64,000 nucleotides of DNA from Thermoanaerobacterium sp. CMT5567-10. GTDB taxonomy: Bacteria > Bacillota > Thermoanaerobacteria > Thermoanaerobacterales > Thermoanaerobacteraceae. The DNA lies in NCBI RefSeq assembly GCF_030534315.2, contig NZ_CP130558.2:1423501-1487500 (forward strand). The letters run 5' to 3'. The notes beneath the pieces were generated by a model. The model was given only the letters and a program-made list of their open reading frames with translations, was not told the origin of the DNA and searched no databases. Within the stretch, counting starts at the first letter, position 1. Each line of letters begins with the position of its first letter. A program made the translations under genes and the position numbers. Shown piece by piece: positions 43,666 to 53,478 of this stretch.

Positions 43666-44225
43666 TCGCTGCCGCCATTGAACAAGTTCATGGCATGCTC
43701 AACTCCATTCTCTATAATATCAATGATGGCATCTGCCGCTCTATCGATAGAATTATCCACAATTGTTTTATCGCTTTCATTGAATCTGCCTAGAACATGC
43801 TCTATCATGTCACCTTTTGGTTTCCCTATTCCTACTCGGACTCTCGGAAAGTCCTCACTATTTAATAAGTATATAATCGATTTCATGCCATTATGTCCAC
43901 CTGAGCTGCCCTTTTTCCTTATCCTTATTTTACCCACATCCAAATCTTTATCATCATAGACGACAATCAGATTAGAAAGAGGCAACTTGTAAAAATTTAC
44001 TATATCATAAACAGCCTCACCGCTTGAGTTCATATACGTCTGAGGCTTCTGCAATATCACCTTTTCCTCTTTATAAATACCTTCACCTATCAATGACTTG
44101 AATCTTAGTTTTTTAACGGCGATATTCAATTTTTCAGATAGATCATCTATTACATCAAAACCCATGTTATGTCTAGTCCCTTCATACTCTCTTCCCGGGT
44201 TTCCAAGTCCTACAATAATGTACAT
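43653..44225 (-). CDS. pth: Peptidyl-tRNA hydrolase
   Basis: 190-codon enzyme that frees tRNA from prematurely dropped peptidyl-tRNA. MYIIVGLGNPGREYEGTRHN with the catalytic His, LQKPQTYMNSSGEAV with Asn, DDKDLDVGKIRIRKKGSSGG and HNGMKSI are all in place. GGAGG precedes the start. First gene of pth-43297-mfd. Confidence 0.96.
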   Translation of the reverse strand: MYIIVGLGNPGREYEGTRHNMGFDVIDDLSEKLNIAVKKLRFKSLIGEGIYKEEKVILQKPQTYMNSSGEAVYDIVNFYKLPLSNLIVVYDDKDLDVGKIRIRKKGSSGGHNGMKSIIYLLNSEDFPRVRVGIGKPKGDMIEHVLGRFNESDKTIVDNSIDRAADAIIDIIENGVEHAMNLFNGGSECLL

Positions 44226-44302
44226 ACAAAAAACCTCCAGTCCATACTATTTTTTATTATATCATAAAACATTTTAAAAAAAAGTTGCAGATTTATACAA
44301 AA

Positions 44303-44343
44303 AAAGTTCCTTACCAGCGGGAGGAGACTGGTAAAGAACCATT
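44303..44343 (-). terminator. Terminator after the htrA-like gene
   Basis: GTTCTTTACCAG / CTGGTAAGGAAC stem followed by seven T on the minus strand. Confidence 0.85.
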
Positions 44344-44361
44344 TTAGCGTTATTTATATAA

Positions 44362-45720
44362 TTATTGTGCATTTGAACTGCTCATTAGCTTAACTTTTGC
44401 AGTTAACGTCCTGCCATTTCTCCAGAACGTAACAGTGATTGTATCACCGATTTTATGCTTAGTTATTATGCTTTGCAGTGAATCAAACGTATCAACTTTT
44501 GTACCGTCAACTGCTGTTATTACATCGCCTGCTTGTAGTCCGGCCGCATCAGCACCACTGCCCTGTTGTACTTGAGCTATATATAACCCTACAGGTATAT
44601 TGTACTGTGCTGCATCTTGAGATGTAACTTCCTGCACACTTACACCCATAACGGGTCTTTCAACATACCCATGTTTTATAAGTTCATCAATTATAGGTTT
44701 TGCTTCATTTATTGGAATCGCAAATCCCATTCCTTCAACAGGTGTACTTTGACTTTGGAACATACCAAATGGATCTTGTGTATCAGAGCCACCTGTTGAT
44801 GTCAGCTTTACACTGGTTATACCAATTACTTCACCATTACTATTTACGAGAGGTCCACCGCTGTTACCAGGATTTATGGCCGCATCTGTTTGTATGAGAT
44901 TAACTGGTCCATAATCGCTTTGAAGATTTCTATTTAAACCGCTTATTATACCGGCTGTTACTGTTCCAGCAAAACTTTCACCGAGAGGATTTCCAATAGC
45001 CACAGCAAGTTCTCCGACTTCAAGCTTTGATGAATCACCTAATTTTGCAGGTATCAAATTTGTAGCATTTATCTTTAGTACTGCCAGATCTGTTTTTGCA
45101 TCTTTACCTATCAATTGTGCAGGAAATTTTCTTCCGTCAGATAAATTTACTGTTATTTTGGAAGCACCATCTACGACGTGGTTGTTAGTTACTATATAGC
45201 CTTGTGAGTTGATAATTATGCCCGAACCGCTTCCTTCAGGTACAAGGGCACTTCTATAGCCATTGGAATATGACACGCTTGTATCAATTCCAACTACAGA
45301 AGGGCTCACAATTTTTGCAATGTTAGTAATCAAGTTAAAATTATTGTTGTCAGATGACAACGGCAAATATCTGTTTATAACTTGAGTCTGCTGACCTACA
45401 TTAGTGTATTTCATAATTCCTGCAACTGTGCCGCCTCCAATAAGTGCTGCAATAAGAGCAACAGCTACAAATGATACTAACATCCTTCTTCTGAATCTTT
45501 TTACCATCTTGCCTAAACTCTTTTTATTGCTTCTAAATTCAACTCTTGGCATCTCATGATTGATTTCACTGTTTTGCTGATTATATGTTGCTGGAATCTC
45601 CTGAGTATCATTCATACTATCGCTTCTTATATTTTCGCCACTCACACTGTCGCTGTCAATTTTGAAATTATCTATTTCATTTTCGTCTATGTTTTTGTTT
45701 TGTTCATTTTCAAAATCCAT
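44362..45720 (-). CDS. HtrA/DegP-type membrane-anchored serine protease
   Basis: 452-codon quality-control protease. A long acidic cytoplasmic N terminus (about 75 residues) leads to a basic stretch and one span (VSFVAVALIAALIGGG), then the trypsin-like domain with His in TNNHVVDGA, Asp in KTDLAVLKI and Ser in NPGNSGGPL. A C-terminal PDZ domain has GLYIAQVQQGSGADAAGLQAGDVI-type sequence. The start is ATG 45720 behind AAGGAGG. It lies just downstream of the two-component pair on the same strand, resembling the YycH/HtrA arrangement after WalRK, though no walH/I genes are here. Confidence 0.93.
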   Translation of the reverse strand: MDFENEQNKNIDENEIDNFKIDSDSVSGENIRSDSMNDTQEIPATYNQQNSEINHEMPRVEFRSNKKSLGKMVKRFRRRMLVSFVAVALIAALIGGGTVAGIMKYTNVGQQTQVINRYLPLSSDNNNFNLITNIAKIVSPSVVGIDTSVSYSNGYRSALVPEGSGSGIIINSQGYIVTNNHVVDGASKITVNLSDGRKFPAQLIGKDAKTDLAVLKINATNLIPAKLGDSSKLEVGELAVAIGNPLGESFAGTVTAGIISGLNRNLQSDYGPVNLIQTDAAINPGNSGGPLVNSNGEVIGITSVKLTSTGGSDTQDPFGMFQSQSTPVEGMGFAIPINEAKPIIDELIKHGYVERPVMGVSVQEVTSQDAAQYNIPVGLYIAQVQQGSGADAAGLQAGDVITAVDGTKVDTFDSLQSIITKHKIGDTITVTFWRNGRTLTAKVKLMSSSNAQ

Positions 45721-45835
45721 ATCGATCATCCTCCTTATCATCTCTCATGATTACATTATAGATTAGAATTTTTAATAAACTGTGAACATATTGTAAATAA
45801 TTTTTAATAATTTCATGTTAATAGGGAAAATAAAT

Positions 45836-45862
45836 GCAGCCCGAGGGGTGGCTCGAGCTGCT
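45836..45862 (-). terminator. Probable terminator after the histidine kinase gene
   Basis: GCAGCTCGAG / CTCGGGCTGC stem at 45836-45862, with ATTTATTTTCC after it on the minus strand. The tail is only moderately T-rich. Confidence 0.5.
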
Positions 45863-45959
45863 ATAATAAGGGAGGTCAAGGAGAGGCTTTTCTCTCTCTC
45901 AAGTATTATTATATCTTTAATTTATGAATAAATTATGAACAAATTGTAAAAAATTTATT

Positions 45960-47381
45960 CTATTGCTTAACTTTTTTCAACTTCAGTGTAAAAGTAAAAG
46001 TAGTACCTTCTTCATCACTGCTGGTAACCCAAATATCTTCATTATGAAGATTTATAATACTTCTTACAATATACAACCCCAATCCGACTCCTGGACTTCC
46101 ACTTCTAGATTTATCAACTTTATAAAACCTATCCCATATATGATCTATTTCGCCTTTCGGTATCGTCTTCCCCTTGTTGTGGACTTTTACATAAATTTTT
46201 TCTTTTGACTTTTCCGTAGATATGTGTATATAACCACCTGAATTTGAAAATTTGATTGCATTATCTATCAAATTGGTAAGCACTTGCTCTATTTTATCTT
46301 TGTCTGCCTCTACAATATCTTTGTCGCTTTCAAAATCAACCTTAACCATCAGATCTTTATCGTTTATCCTTGATTCCATCTTTATGATAGTCAATCTTAT
46401 AAGCTCGTTTATATCAAACTCGACTAAATTCAGAGGAAAAGCCCCCGATTCCATTTTTGTTATATCTAAAAGCTCAGATATAAGCCTAGACATACGTCTC
46501 GTTTCTTTCTGAGCAATTTCCAGATAAAATTTCGATTTCTCCATCGGTATCGTACCATCCACAACGCCATCTATATAACCCTGAATTGTAGATAAAGGAG
46601 ATCGGAGCTCATGTGAAACGTTAGCAACAAATTCCCTCCTTGCATTATCCATTCTTCCTAATTCGCTGGACATAGCATTAAATGATTTTGCTAAATCTCC
46701 TATCTCATCGTCATCTACGACATTTATCTTGGTTGAGAAATCACCTTTAGCCATTTTTTCTGTAGCAATGCTCATTTCTTTTAGTGGATTAGATATTCTC
46801 TTAGACGTGTAAGAAATTAGTATGAATGCAATAAATATAGATATTGATATAGCTAAAAGCATTATGAAAAAAATATCCATAAGGGTCTTTTGCATCTCTA
46901 CAATTGGTGAATGCATGAATATCGCACCTTGTATTTTACCACCTAATACAAGAGGAAGCCCAACAGTAAGAACAGGCTGTGTAAACCTTCCACCGAAGTA
47001 ACCTCTTCTTACAATCGTCTCGCCTTTTAATATATTTCTGATATCATCTCTGCTTAATGTTACACCTGTCCAGTTCTTCTCAAAATCCCTCGATTGTATA
47101 TATATATATCCATCTGTGCTTACAACCCAGATTGAAGCATTTATAAGCCTATCAACAACATTTAAATTCTGATTTAATCTGTCAATATCAATGTCCCCTA
47201 TCAAGTAATCATTTAAAATAGTGTTTATCTGCTTTCCTTCCTCAACCATTATTTTCTCTTTATCTCGAAAATAATAATTCTCAAACATAATATAAAAAAG
47301 TACAGACAGTATTGCCATCGTCAGCAATATTATCATTATATTGGTAAAAAGCAGCCTTCTAAAAAGCCTGTTCCTGCTCAA
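45960..47381 (-). CDS. Two-component sensor histidine kinase
   Basis: 473-codon membrane kinase. Two spans (residues about 11-32 and 168-190) bracket an outside sensor; then HAMP (ISNPLKEMSIATEKMAKGDF), HisKA with phosphorylatable His in FVANVSHELRSPLSTIQGY, and HATPase (N box LIDNAIKFSNSGG, G1/G2 boxes SGSPGVGLGLYIVRSI). The signal is unknown. The start is TTG 47381, after GAGG, overlapping the response-regulator stop by a few bases, so the pair is translated together. Confidence 0.92.
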   Translation of the reverse strand: MSRNRLFRRLLFTNIMIILLTMAILSVLFYIMFENYYFRDKEKIMVEEGKQINTILNDYLIGDIDIDRLNQNLNVVDRLINASIWVVSTDGYIYIQSRDFEKNWTGVTLSRDDIRNILKGETIVRRGYFGGRFTQPVLTVGLPLVLGGKIQGAIFMHSPIVEMQKTLMDIFFIMLLAISISIFIAFILISYTSKRISNPLKEMSIATEKMAKGDFSTKINVVDDDEIGDLAKSFNAMSSELGRMDNARREFVANVSHELRSPLSTIQGYIDGVVDGTIPMEKSKFYLEIAQKETRRMSRLISELLDITKMESGAFPLNLVEFDINELIRLTIIKMESRINDKDLMVKVDFESDKDIVEADKDKIEQVLTNLIDNAIKFSNSGGYIHISTEKSKEKIYVKVHNKGKTIPKGEIDHIWDRFYKVDKSRSGSPGVGLGLYIVRSIINLHNEDIWVTSSDEEGTTFTFTLKLKKVKQ

Positions 47382-47382
47382 A

Positions 47383-48066
47383 TCATTTCACCTCGAATTT
47401 ATATCCAACACCCCATACAGTCGTCAATTTCCAGTTTGGACCGTCCCCTATTTTTTCTCTTAATCGCTTAATATGAACATCTACAGTTCTGCTGTCTCCC
47501 ATATATTCATATCCCCAAACATTTTCCAGCAATTGATCTCTTGTGAAAACTTTATTTGGATGCGTACACAAAAAGTAAAAAAGCTCCAACTCTTTTGGCG
47601 TAAGATCAACATTCTCTCCTTTATATTTTACTTTGTACTCGCTTAGGCTTATGGAAAGGTCAGGATACGTCACACTGTCTCCATCATTCTCCTCATGTTC
47701 ATACCTTCTTAAAACAGCCTTTACACGAGCAACTAATTCTTTTCCATCAAATGGTTTTACGATGTAATCATCCGCACCTATCTCAAGACCTAATACTTTA
47801 TCAAATGTATCACCCTTTGCTGTAAGCATTATAATAGGCACATCCGTAAATTTTCTCACTTCTTTGCACAAAGTCATTCCATCAATGCCTGGAAGCATCA
47901 AATCAAGTATAATAAGCAATGGAAGTTCTTCTTTGATTTTATTCAGTGCTGTCACCCCGTCACCAATTCTTACTGTAGCAAAGCCTTCTTTTTCAAGATA
48001 TAATGAAATTATCTCACATATATTTCTATCATCGTCAACTATATATATTTTTTTATTTTCGCCCAT
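47383..48066 (-). CDS. OmpR/PhoB-family response regulator
   Basis: 227-codon regulator. The receiver domain has acidic DDD near residue 12, the phosphorylation Asp in LLIILDLMLPGIDG, and Lys in DDYIVKPFDG. The C-terminal winged helix shows LTPKELELFYFLCTHPNKVFTRDQLLENVWGYEY and RTVDVHIKRLREKIGD. It works with the histidine kinase immediately downstream; the htrA-like gene beyond is a plausible target. AGGGGTG precedes ATG 48066. Confidence 0.93.
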   Translation of the reverse strand: MGENKKIYIVDDDRNICEIISLYLEKEGFATVRIGDGVTALNKIKEELPLLIILDLMLPGIDGMTLCKEVRKFTDVPIIMLTAKGDTFDKVLGLEIGADDYIVKPFDGKELVARVKAVLRRYEHEENDGDSVTYPDLSISLSEYKVKYKGENVDLTPKELELFYFLCTHPNKVFTRDQLLENVWGYEYMGDSRTVDVHIKRLREKIGDGPNWKLTTVWGVGYKFEVK

Positions 48067-48146
48067 ATAAACACCCCTTATTAAACCTTAAAACTATTAT
48101 ACAAAATAGATTATAAAACCGCAATGATGGAAGACATTTAGGTTAC

Positions 48147-48170
48147 AAAAAAAAGGCACCTTAGTGCCTA
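48147..48170 (-). terminator. Terminator after prs
   Basis: GGCAC / GTGCC hairpin (ATAGGCACTAAGGTGCCT) followed by eight T on the minus strand, overlapping the prs stop. Confidence 0.85.
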
Positions 48171-49118
48171 TACAAACAATTTACTAACAGACATACCTTC
48201 ATATATGCGCATTATTGCTTCTGCCAACAGTGGAGCCACAGTCCTTATTTTGATTTTACTTATCTTTTTTTCTTCTGGTAACGGAATTGTATCTGTTATT
48301 ACCAATTCCTTGATAGGAGAATCAATTAGCCTCTCTATCGCAGGACCAGATAAAACACCATGCGTTGCACATGCATAAACCTCTTTTGCTCCATTGTCAA
48401 TGAGAGCCTGTGCACCTTGTTGCAATGTCCCAGCAGTATCAATTAGATCGTCTACCAGTATTGCTATTTTCCCTCTAACATCACCTATCAAATTCATTAT
48501 CTCTGCCACATTTGCCTTTGGCCTTCTTTTGTCTATTATAGCAATTGGAGCATTAAGCTTCTCTGCAAAATTTCTAGCCCTTACAACACTTCCATGGTCC
48601 GGTGATACTACAACAACGTCGCCACCAAGATCCTTTTCCATAAAATACTTTGCAAGTATTGGACCACCAAGAAGATGATCAACAGGTATATTAAAATAGC
48701 CTTGAATCTGCGCTGCATGAAGATCCATCGTGAGAACCCTGTCAGCCCCGGCAACTGTAATGAGATCAGCCACTAACTTGGCTGTTATCGGATCCCTAGG
48801 CTTTGATTTTCTATCCTGCCTAGCATACCCATAGTAAGGAATAACTGCAGTGATTTCACCTGCCGATGCTCTTTTAAACGCATCTATCATTATAAGCAGC
48901 TCCATCAAGTTATCATTAACAGGCGAACAAGTGGACTGAACCACAAATACATTTGCACCTCTTATGCTTTCCTTAATTCTAACGCTTATCTCACCATCAC
49001 TAAAAGTCCCAACTTCCGAATCGCCTAATGTAAGGCCTAAATTTTCAGCAATCTCTTTTGCCAATACGGGATTTGAATTGCCGCTAAAAATTTTTATAGC
49101 TCCTCCGTGTCTTACCAC
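48168..49118 (-). CDS. prs: Ribose-phosphate pyrophosphokinase
   Basis: 316-codon class I PRPP synthetase. [59 protein letters not shown], the PRPP loop [18 protein letters not shown], and GPAIERL are typical. It supplies PRPP for nucleotide, His and Trp synthesis. The start is GTG 49118. Located directly after glmU (two bases) as in Bacillus. Confidence 0.97.
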   Translation of the reverse strand: MVRHGGAIKIFSGNSNPVLAKEIAENLGLTLGDSEVGTFSDGEISVRIKESIRGANVFVVQSTCSPVNDNLMELLIMIDAFKRASAGEITAVIPYYGYARQDRKSKPRDPITAKLVADLITVAGADRVLTMDLHAAQIQGYFNIPVDHLLGGPILAKYFMEKDLGGDVVVVSPDHGSVVRARNFAEKLNAPIAIIDKRRPKANVAEIMNLIGDVRGKIAILVDDLIDTAGTLQQGAQALIDNGAKEVYACATHGVLSGPAIERLIDSPIKELVITDTIPLPEEKKISKIKIRTVAPLLAEAIMRIYEGMSVSKLFV

Positions 49119-49120
49119 TC

Positions 49121-50494
49121 CTATAGTCCTCCTTTTTTTCTTCTTTCTTCTACCCAGCCTTCTTTATTTGTCTGGCGGCACCTTGCTATCGCAAGTGCAC
49201 CATCTGGTACCTCATCGGTTATAGTCGATCCTGCAGCTATAAACGCATTATTGTTAATTTTGACAGGCGACACAAGATTTACATTACATCCTACAAAAAC
49301 GTCATCACCTATAATCGTCTTATGTTTGTTCTTGCCATCGTAATTTACAACTATAGAACCACATCCCATGTTTACACGCTTTCCAACCTCTGCATCACCT
49401 ATATAAGTCAAATGCGGCACTTTCGTTCCTTCACCTATAACAGATTTTTTTATCTCGATGAAGTTGCCAAGTTTTGCATTATTGTGTATTACACTTTCAG
49501 GTCTTATCTGAGCAAATGGCCCAAGTTTTATATTATTATAAAGTTTTGATTCAGTTATCATGGAAAATATTATTCTGCATCCATTTCCTATCTCTGAATC
49601 AATGATGTATGAATTAGGACCAATTTCACAATCCTCACCAATGAAAGTCTTACCTTCTATGCGTGTACCGGGGTAAATTATTGTATCCATACCTATTACT
49701 ACGTCAGGACCGATGTAGGTATTATCAGCATCAATTATAGTTACACCGTCTAACATAAGTCTTTTATTAATCCTTCTTCTCATCGCCTTTTCTGCCTCTT
49801 GAAGCTGCACTCTCGTATTAACTCCCATTATTTCTTCATTTGGAGCTGAATATGCGCCTACTTTTCCACCAAGTCTTATTACAATCTCTACGGCATCCGT
49901 CAGATAATACTCCCCTTGTGCATTGCTATTGTTTATATATTGAAGCGATTTCTTTAAATAGTCAGAATTAAAAATGTACATGCCGGAATTTATCTCATGG
50001 ATGCCTTTTATCGCATCATCTGCATCTTTGTCTTCGACTATTTTTAAAACATTCCCATTTACATCCCTTACAATTCTTCCATAACCATCCGGAACATCAA
50101 AAAATGAAGACAATACAGTAATAGAATTTTGCTCTTTTAAATGAAAGTTATAGAATTTTTTCAATGTTTCTGACGTTATGAGTGGTGTATCACCAGTTAA
50201 AATCATAATATTACCTGTATCTGGCAACAAATCCTTCGAAACCATGACAGCATGTCCTGTGCCAAGCTGTTTTTCCTGATATGCATATTTCACACTATCG
50301 CCTAAGGCGCTTTTAACCTCTTCAGCACCATGTCCCAAAACAACAACTACATCTTTTGACCCAGCTTCTTTGGCACTTCTTACAACCCACTCCACCATAG
50401 GTCTTTCGCAAACTTTATGAAGGACTTTTGGATGTTTTGATTTCATCCTCTTCCCAAGTCCCGCAGCAAGTATAAGCGTATAAAAATTATCCAT
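49121..50494 (-). CDS. glmU: Bifunctional GlcNAc-1-phosphate uridyltransferase / GlcN-1-phosphate acetyltransferase
   Basis: 457-codon enzyme making UDP-N-acetylglucosamine. The N-terminal pyrophosphorylase has [28 protein letters not shown] and [10 protein letters not shown]. The C-terminal left-handed beta-helix shows hexapeptide repeats and the acetyltransferase residues [14 protein letters not shown] and [10 protein letters not shown]. The start is ATG 50494 (MDNFYTLIL). Followed closely by prs. Confidence 0.97.
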   Translation of the reverse strand: MDNFYTLILAAGLGKRMKSKHPKVLHKVCERPMVEWVVRSAKEAGSKDVVVVLGHGAEEVKSALGDSVKYAYQEKQLGTGHAVMVSKDLLPDTGNIMILTGDTPLITSETLKKFYNFHLKEQNSITVLSSFFDVPDGYGRIVRDVNGNVLKIVEDKDADDAIKGIHEINSGMYIFNSDYLKKSLQYINNSNAQGEYYLTDAVEIVIRLGGKVGAYSAPNEEIMGVNTRVQLQEAEKAMRRRINKRLMLDGVTIIDADNTYIGPDVVIGMDTIIYPGTRIEGKTFIGEDCEIGPNSYIIDSEIGNGCRIIFSMITESKLYNNIKLGPFAQIRPESVIHNNAKLGNFIEIKKSVIGEGTKVPHLTYIGDAEVGKRVNMGCGSIVVNYDGKNKHKTIIGDDVFVGCNVNLVSPVKINNNAFIAAGSTITDEVPDGALAIARCRQTNKEGWVEERRKKGGL

Positions 50495-50579
50495 TGCGAC
50501 ACCTTCTACTATTTTCATTTATATTTTCTACACATTCCTATACTATTTTAACTATAATTTAAACAAAGTTCAACAAAAA

Positions 50580-50606
50580 AATAAAAAGGAGAAATCTCCT
50601 TTTTAT
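50580..50606 (-). terminator. Terminator after spoVG
   Basis: AAAAAGGAG / CTCCTTTTT stem with a four-base loop, then ATTTTTTTG on the minus strand. Confidence 0.85.
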
Positions 50607-50884
50607 TCCTGACCCTGTGGCTTGTCCTGCTCTTTTGCTTTCTCATACTCGCTAAGTATCGCAGTCTGAATCTTTGCTCTAGTCTCCGAATTTATTGGAT
50701 GTGCAATATCTTTAAACTCTCCTTCGGGTGTCTTGCGGCTAGGCATAGCTATAAACAAACCATTCTGTCCCTCAATAACCTTTATATCATGAACAACAAA
50801 TTCATTATCGAAGGTTACAGAAACCACAGCTCTCATCTTGCCTTCCTCATTTATCTTTCTCACCCTAACGTCTGTAATTTCCAT
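50603..50884 (-). CDS. spoVG: Septation regulator SpoVG
   Basis: 93-codon nucleic-acid-binding regulator. [40 protein letters not shown] sequence, [22 protein letters not shown] and the C-terminal helix EYEKAKEQ match the family throughout. GGAAGGTGGTGAGC upstream of ATG 50884. In its usual place between purR and glmU. Confidence 0.96.
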   Translation of the reverse strand: MEITDVRVRKINEEGKMRAVVSVTFDNEFVVHDIKVIEGQNGLFIAMPSRKTPEGEFKDIAHPINSETRAKIQTAILSEYEKAKEQDKPQGQE

Positions 50885-51047
50885 AAGCTCACCACCTTCC
50901 TGCAAAATAAGCCAATAATATATGATATTTAGAAAGTACTTAAGAAAAATTTCTTACCTTAATATTATTCGCCATTAAATCAAAATTTCCTCCATCAAAA
51001 TTTAAAATTTAGAAAAATTATGATAAAAAATTTCATTTTATGTCGTC

Positions 51048-51896
51048 TTAGCTATTATTTCCATTTTTATGCATTTTATACATAATCCAATCACTTATTT
51101 CCATCTTTATAGTTTCTTTATCTTCATTCATCTCAACCAACGTAAATATAGAAAAATAATTCTTTACAACTTTAACTTCAGGCTCTTTTGTCGCAATCAT
51201 TACACCCGCACCCAATACTTCCGCATCAAACTCATTCATAAGCTCAATCATGCCTTTTATAGTACCTCCAGCTTTCATGAAATCATCTATTAAAACTACT
51301 TTTGAATTTCTCTCTAAAGATCTCCTAGAAAGGGACATGGCTTTTATCTGCTTTTGAGAACCTGAAACGTAGTTTATCGAAACTGACGAGCCCTCAGTAA
51401 CTCTATTATCCTGTCTTATAATAACTAAAGGTACATTTAAAGCTCTTGCACACATCATAGCAATAGGTATACCTTTTGTCTCCACCGTCACAACAGCATC
51501 AACATCTTTTTCTTGAAATGGATACGAAAGAATTTCACCTATTTTATTTGCATATTGTGGCGAATATATAATATCAGCAGTATACAAAAAACCTCCCGGA
51601 ATTATCCTCTTAGGGTCTTCAAGCTTTCTGCATATATCTATCATAAATTCATGAAAATTATCTATATTATTTATAGGAATATACTTAATCCCTCCACCAG
51701 CTCCTGCAACTGTTTTTATATCACCTAAGCCGAACTTTTCTAATATACTTTTAATTATATCTATATCTTCTGATGCAGTTGATTTTGCCACATTAAATAA
51801 GTCCATAAAATAATTTAAATTAAATAATTTATTGGGGTTTTCGGTCAGTATCTTAAGTATCACACTGATTCTTTCGTACCTTTTGTATGCATTCAT
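51048..51896 (-). CDS. purR: Pur operon repressor
   Basis: 282-codon regulator: an N-terminal winged helix (KRYERISVILKILTENPNKLFN) joined to a phosphoribosyltransferase-like domain with the PRPP loop VVLIDDFMKAGGTIKGM that binds PRPP as effector. In Bacillus it represses purine genes when PRPP is low. TTGGAGG lies ahead of ATG 51896. It is divergent from murC, whose promoter lies between. Confidence 0.94.
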   Translation of the reverse strand: MNAYKRYERISVILKILTENPNKLFNLNYFMDLFNVAKSTASEDIDIIKSILEKFGLGDIKTVAGAGGGIKYIPINNIDNFHEFMIDICRKLEDPKRIIPGGFLYTADIIYSPQYANKIGEILSYPFQEKDVDAVVTVETKGIPIAMMCARALNVPLVIIRQDNRVTEGSSVSINYVSGSQKQIKAMSLSRRSLERNSKVVLIDDFMKAGGTIKGMIELMNEFDAEVLGAGVMIATKEPEVKVVKNYFSIFTLVEMNEDKETIKMEISDWIMYKMHKNGNNS

Positions 51897-51943
51897 CGAA
51901 AAACCTCCAAAGACAAACTTTTACTTAACATTATATTTTAAAG

Positions 51944-51971
51944 TTCACAAATTTGCAATATGTGTTATAAT
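51944..51971 (+). promoter_or_regulatory. Sigma-A promoter of murC
   Basis: TTCACA (51944-51949), 16-base spacer, TATAAT (51966-51971); the RNA would begin near 51978 and give a leader of about 75 nt. Confidence 0.65.
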
Positions 51972-52053
51972 CTTTTTGTATAGTATTTTGTCTTTATAAA
52001 GTGACTGTTTTTTGGTAATAATAATAACAAAATTTGAAAGAGGTGTAATAAAA

Positions 52054-53451
52054 GTGGAAGTTAATATTGAAAATTTCGATAGAGTACATTTTATAGGCAT
52101 TGGTGGTATTAGCATGAGCGGTCTTGCTCATATAATGCTAAATGCCGGCCACATCGTTACAGGTTCTGATATAAAAGATTCCTACATAATTCAAAAGTTG
52201 AAAGATGAAGGCGCAATCATAAATATTCCCCATAACGCTTCAAATGTGGATGGTGCTGATCTAGTTGTATACACAGCAGCAGTAAAAGAAGATAATCCCG
52301 AAATGATTAGAGCAAGGGAGCTTGACATCCCAACAATAGATAGGGCAACTCTTTTAGGTGAGATAATGAAAAAATACAAATACGGCGTCGGTGTAGCTGG
52401 AAGCCACGGAAAAACCACCACAACATCATTGATTTCTGTATTACTGGAAGAGATGAATTACGATCCTACAGTTTTAGTCGGCGGTGAAGTGGACGTCATC
52501 GGTGGAAATGTCAGAGTAGGAAAATCAGATTATTTTGTGACCGAAGCATGTGAATATACAGACAGCTTTTTAAAATTTTATCCTTATATTGCTGTCATTT
52601 TAAATGTGGATTCAGATCACCTCGATTACTTTAAAAACATCGACAACATAAAGCAGTCATTTACACAGTTTGCAAACCTTGTGCCAAAGAATGGATATGT
52701 AGTAGCATGCGGTGATGATTCAAATACTATGAGCGTACTTAAAAATGTTAATCGGAATATTGTAACATTTGGAATTGACAGTAACTGTACATGGAATGCA
52801 AAAAACATAAAATTTGATGAAAAGGGATTTCCTTCATTTGATGTGTATTACAATGGTACATTCATTCAAAATTTTGAGCTATCCATCGTAGGAAAGCATA
52901 ACATATATAATGCGTTAGCAACATTGGCTGTTTGTCATCTTTTAGGAGTAGATATAAAAAGCACTCCTTCGATAATCAAAAAATTTAAAGGTACACATAG
53001 AAGATTTGAATTCAAAGGCACTTTAGATGGTGCTATCATAATCGACGACTACGCACACCACCCAACGGAAATCAAAGCTACGCTGTCGTCCGCATTAAAT
53101 TACCCTCACAACAGGATAATATGCGTATTTCAGCCGCATACTTACTCACGTACTTATTCATTGCTGCAGGACTTTGCCACCTCCTTCGACAGCGCTGATA
53201 TAACAATAATAACAGATATATATGCAGCAAGAGAAAAAGATACAGGTATTGTCAATGCTAAAGATTTGGCTAAGCTTATCAGGAATAGAGGAAATGAAAC
53301 ATATTACATCAAGGAATTTACCGATATTGTAGATTACTTGAGAAGCATAATTAAAAGTGGCGATCTGGTGATAACAATAGGAGCAGGTGATGTATACGAA
53401 GTAGGTAATATGCTTTTGAATTTCAATAAAAAAGCCGCAGTTGGAGCATAA
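52054..53451 (+). CDS. murC: UDP-N-acetylmuramate--L-alanine ligase
   Basis: 465-codon Mur ligase that adds the first amino acid to UDP-MurNAc. VHFIGIGGISMSGLAHIMLNAG, the ATP loop GVAGSHGKTTTTSLI, TEACEYTDSFL, ILNVDSDHLDYF and DDYAHHPTEIKATL are characteristic. The start is GTG 52054, about ten bases after AGAGG; the ATG at 52012 has no site. Own promoter and terminator. Plus strand, divergent from purR. Confidence 0.96.
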   Translation: MEVNIENFDRVHFIGIGGISMSGLAHIMLNAGHIVTGSDIKDSYIIQKLKDEGAIINIPHNASNVDGADLVVYTAAVKEDNPEMIRARELDIPTIDRATLLGEIMKKYKYGVGVAGSHGKTTTTSLISVLLEEMNYDPTVLVGGEVDVIGGNVRVGKSDYFVTEACEYTDSFLKFYPYIAVILNVDSDHLDYFKNIDNIKQSFTQFANLVPKNGYVVACGDDSNTMSVLKNVNRNIVTFGIDSNCTWNAKNIKFDEKGFPSFDVYYNGTFIQNFELSIVGKHNIYNALATLAVCHLLGVDIKSTPSIIKKFKGTHRRFEFKGTLDGAIIIDDYAHHPTEIKATLSSALNYPHNRIICVFQPHTYSRTYSLLQDFATSFDSADITIITDIYAAREKDTGIVNAKDLAKLIRNRGNETYYIKEFTDIVDYLRSIIKSGDLVITIGAGDVYEVGNMLLNFNKKAAVGA

Positions 53452-53478
53452 AAATAGGCCAAATGGCCTATTTATCTT
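53449..53478. terminator. Terminator between convergent murC and the LacI gene
   Basis: ATAGGCC / GGCCTAT stem; the plus-strand tail is TTATCTTTTT and the minus-strand tail is TTTTATGC, so it probably serves both genes. Confidence 0.75.
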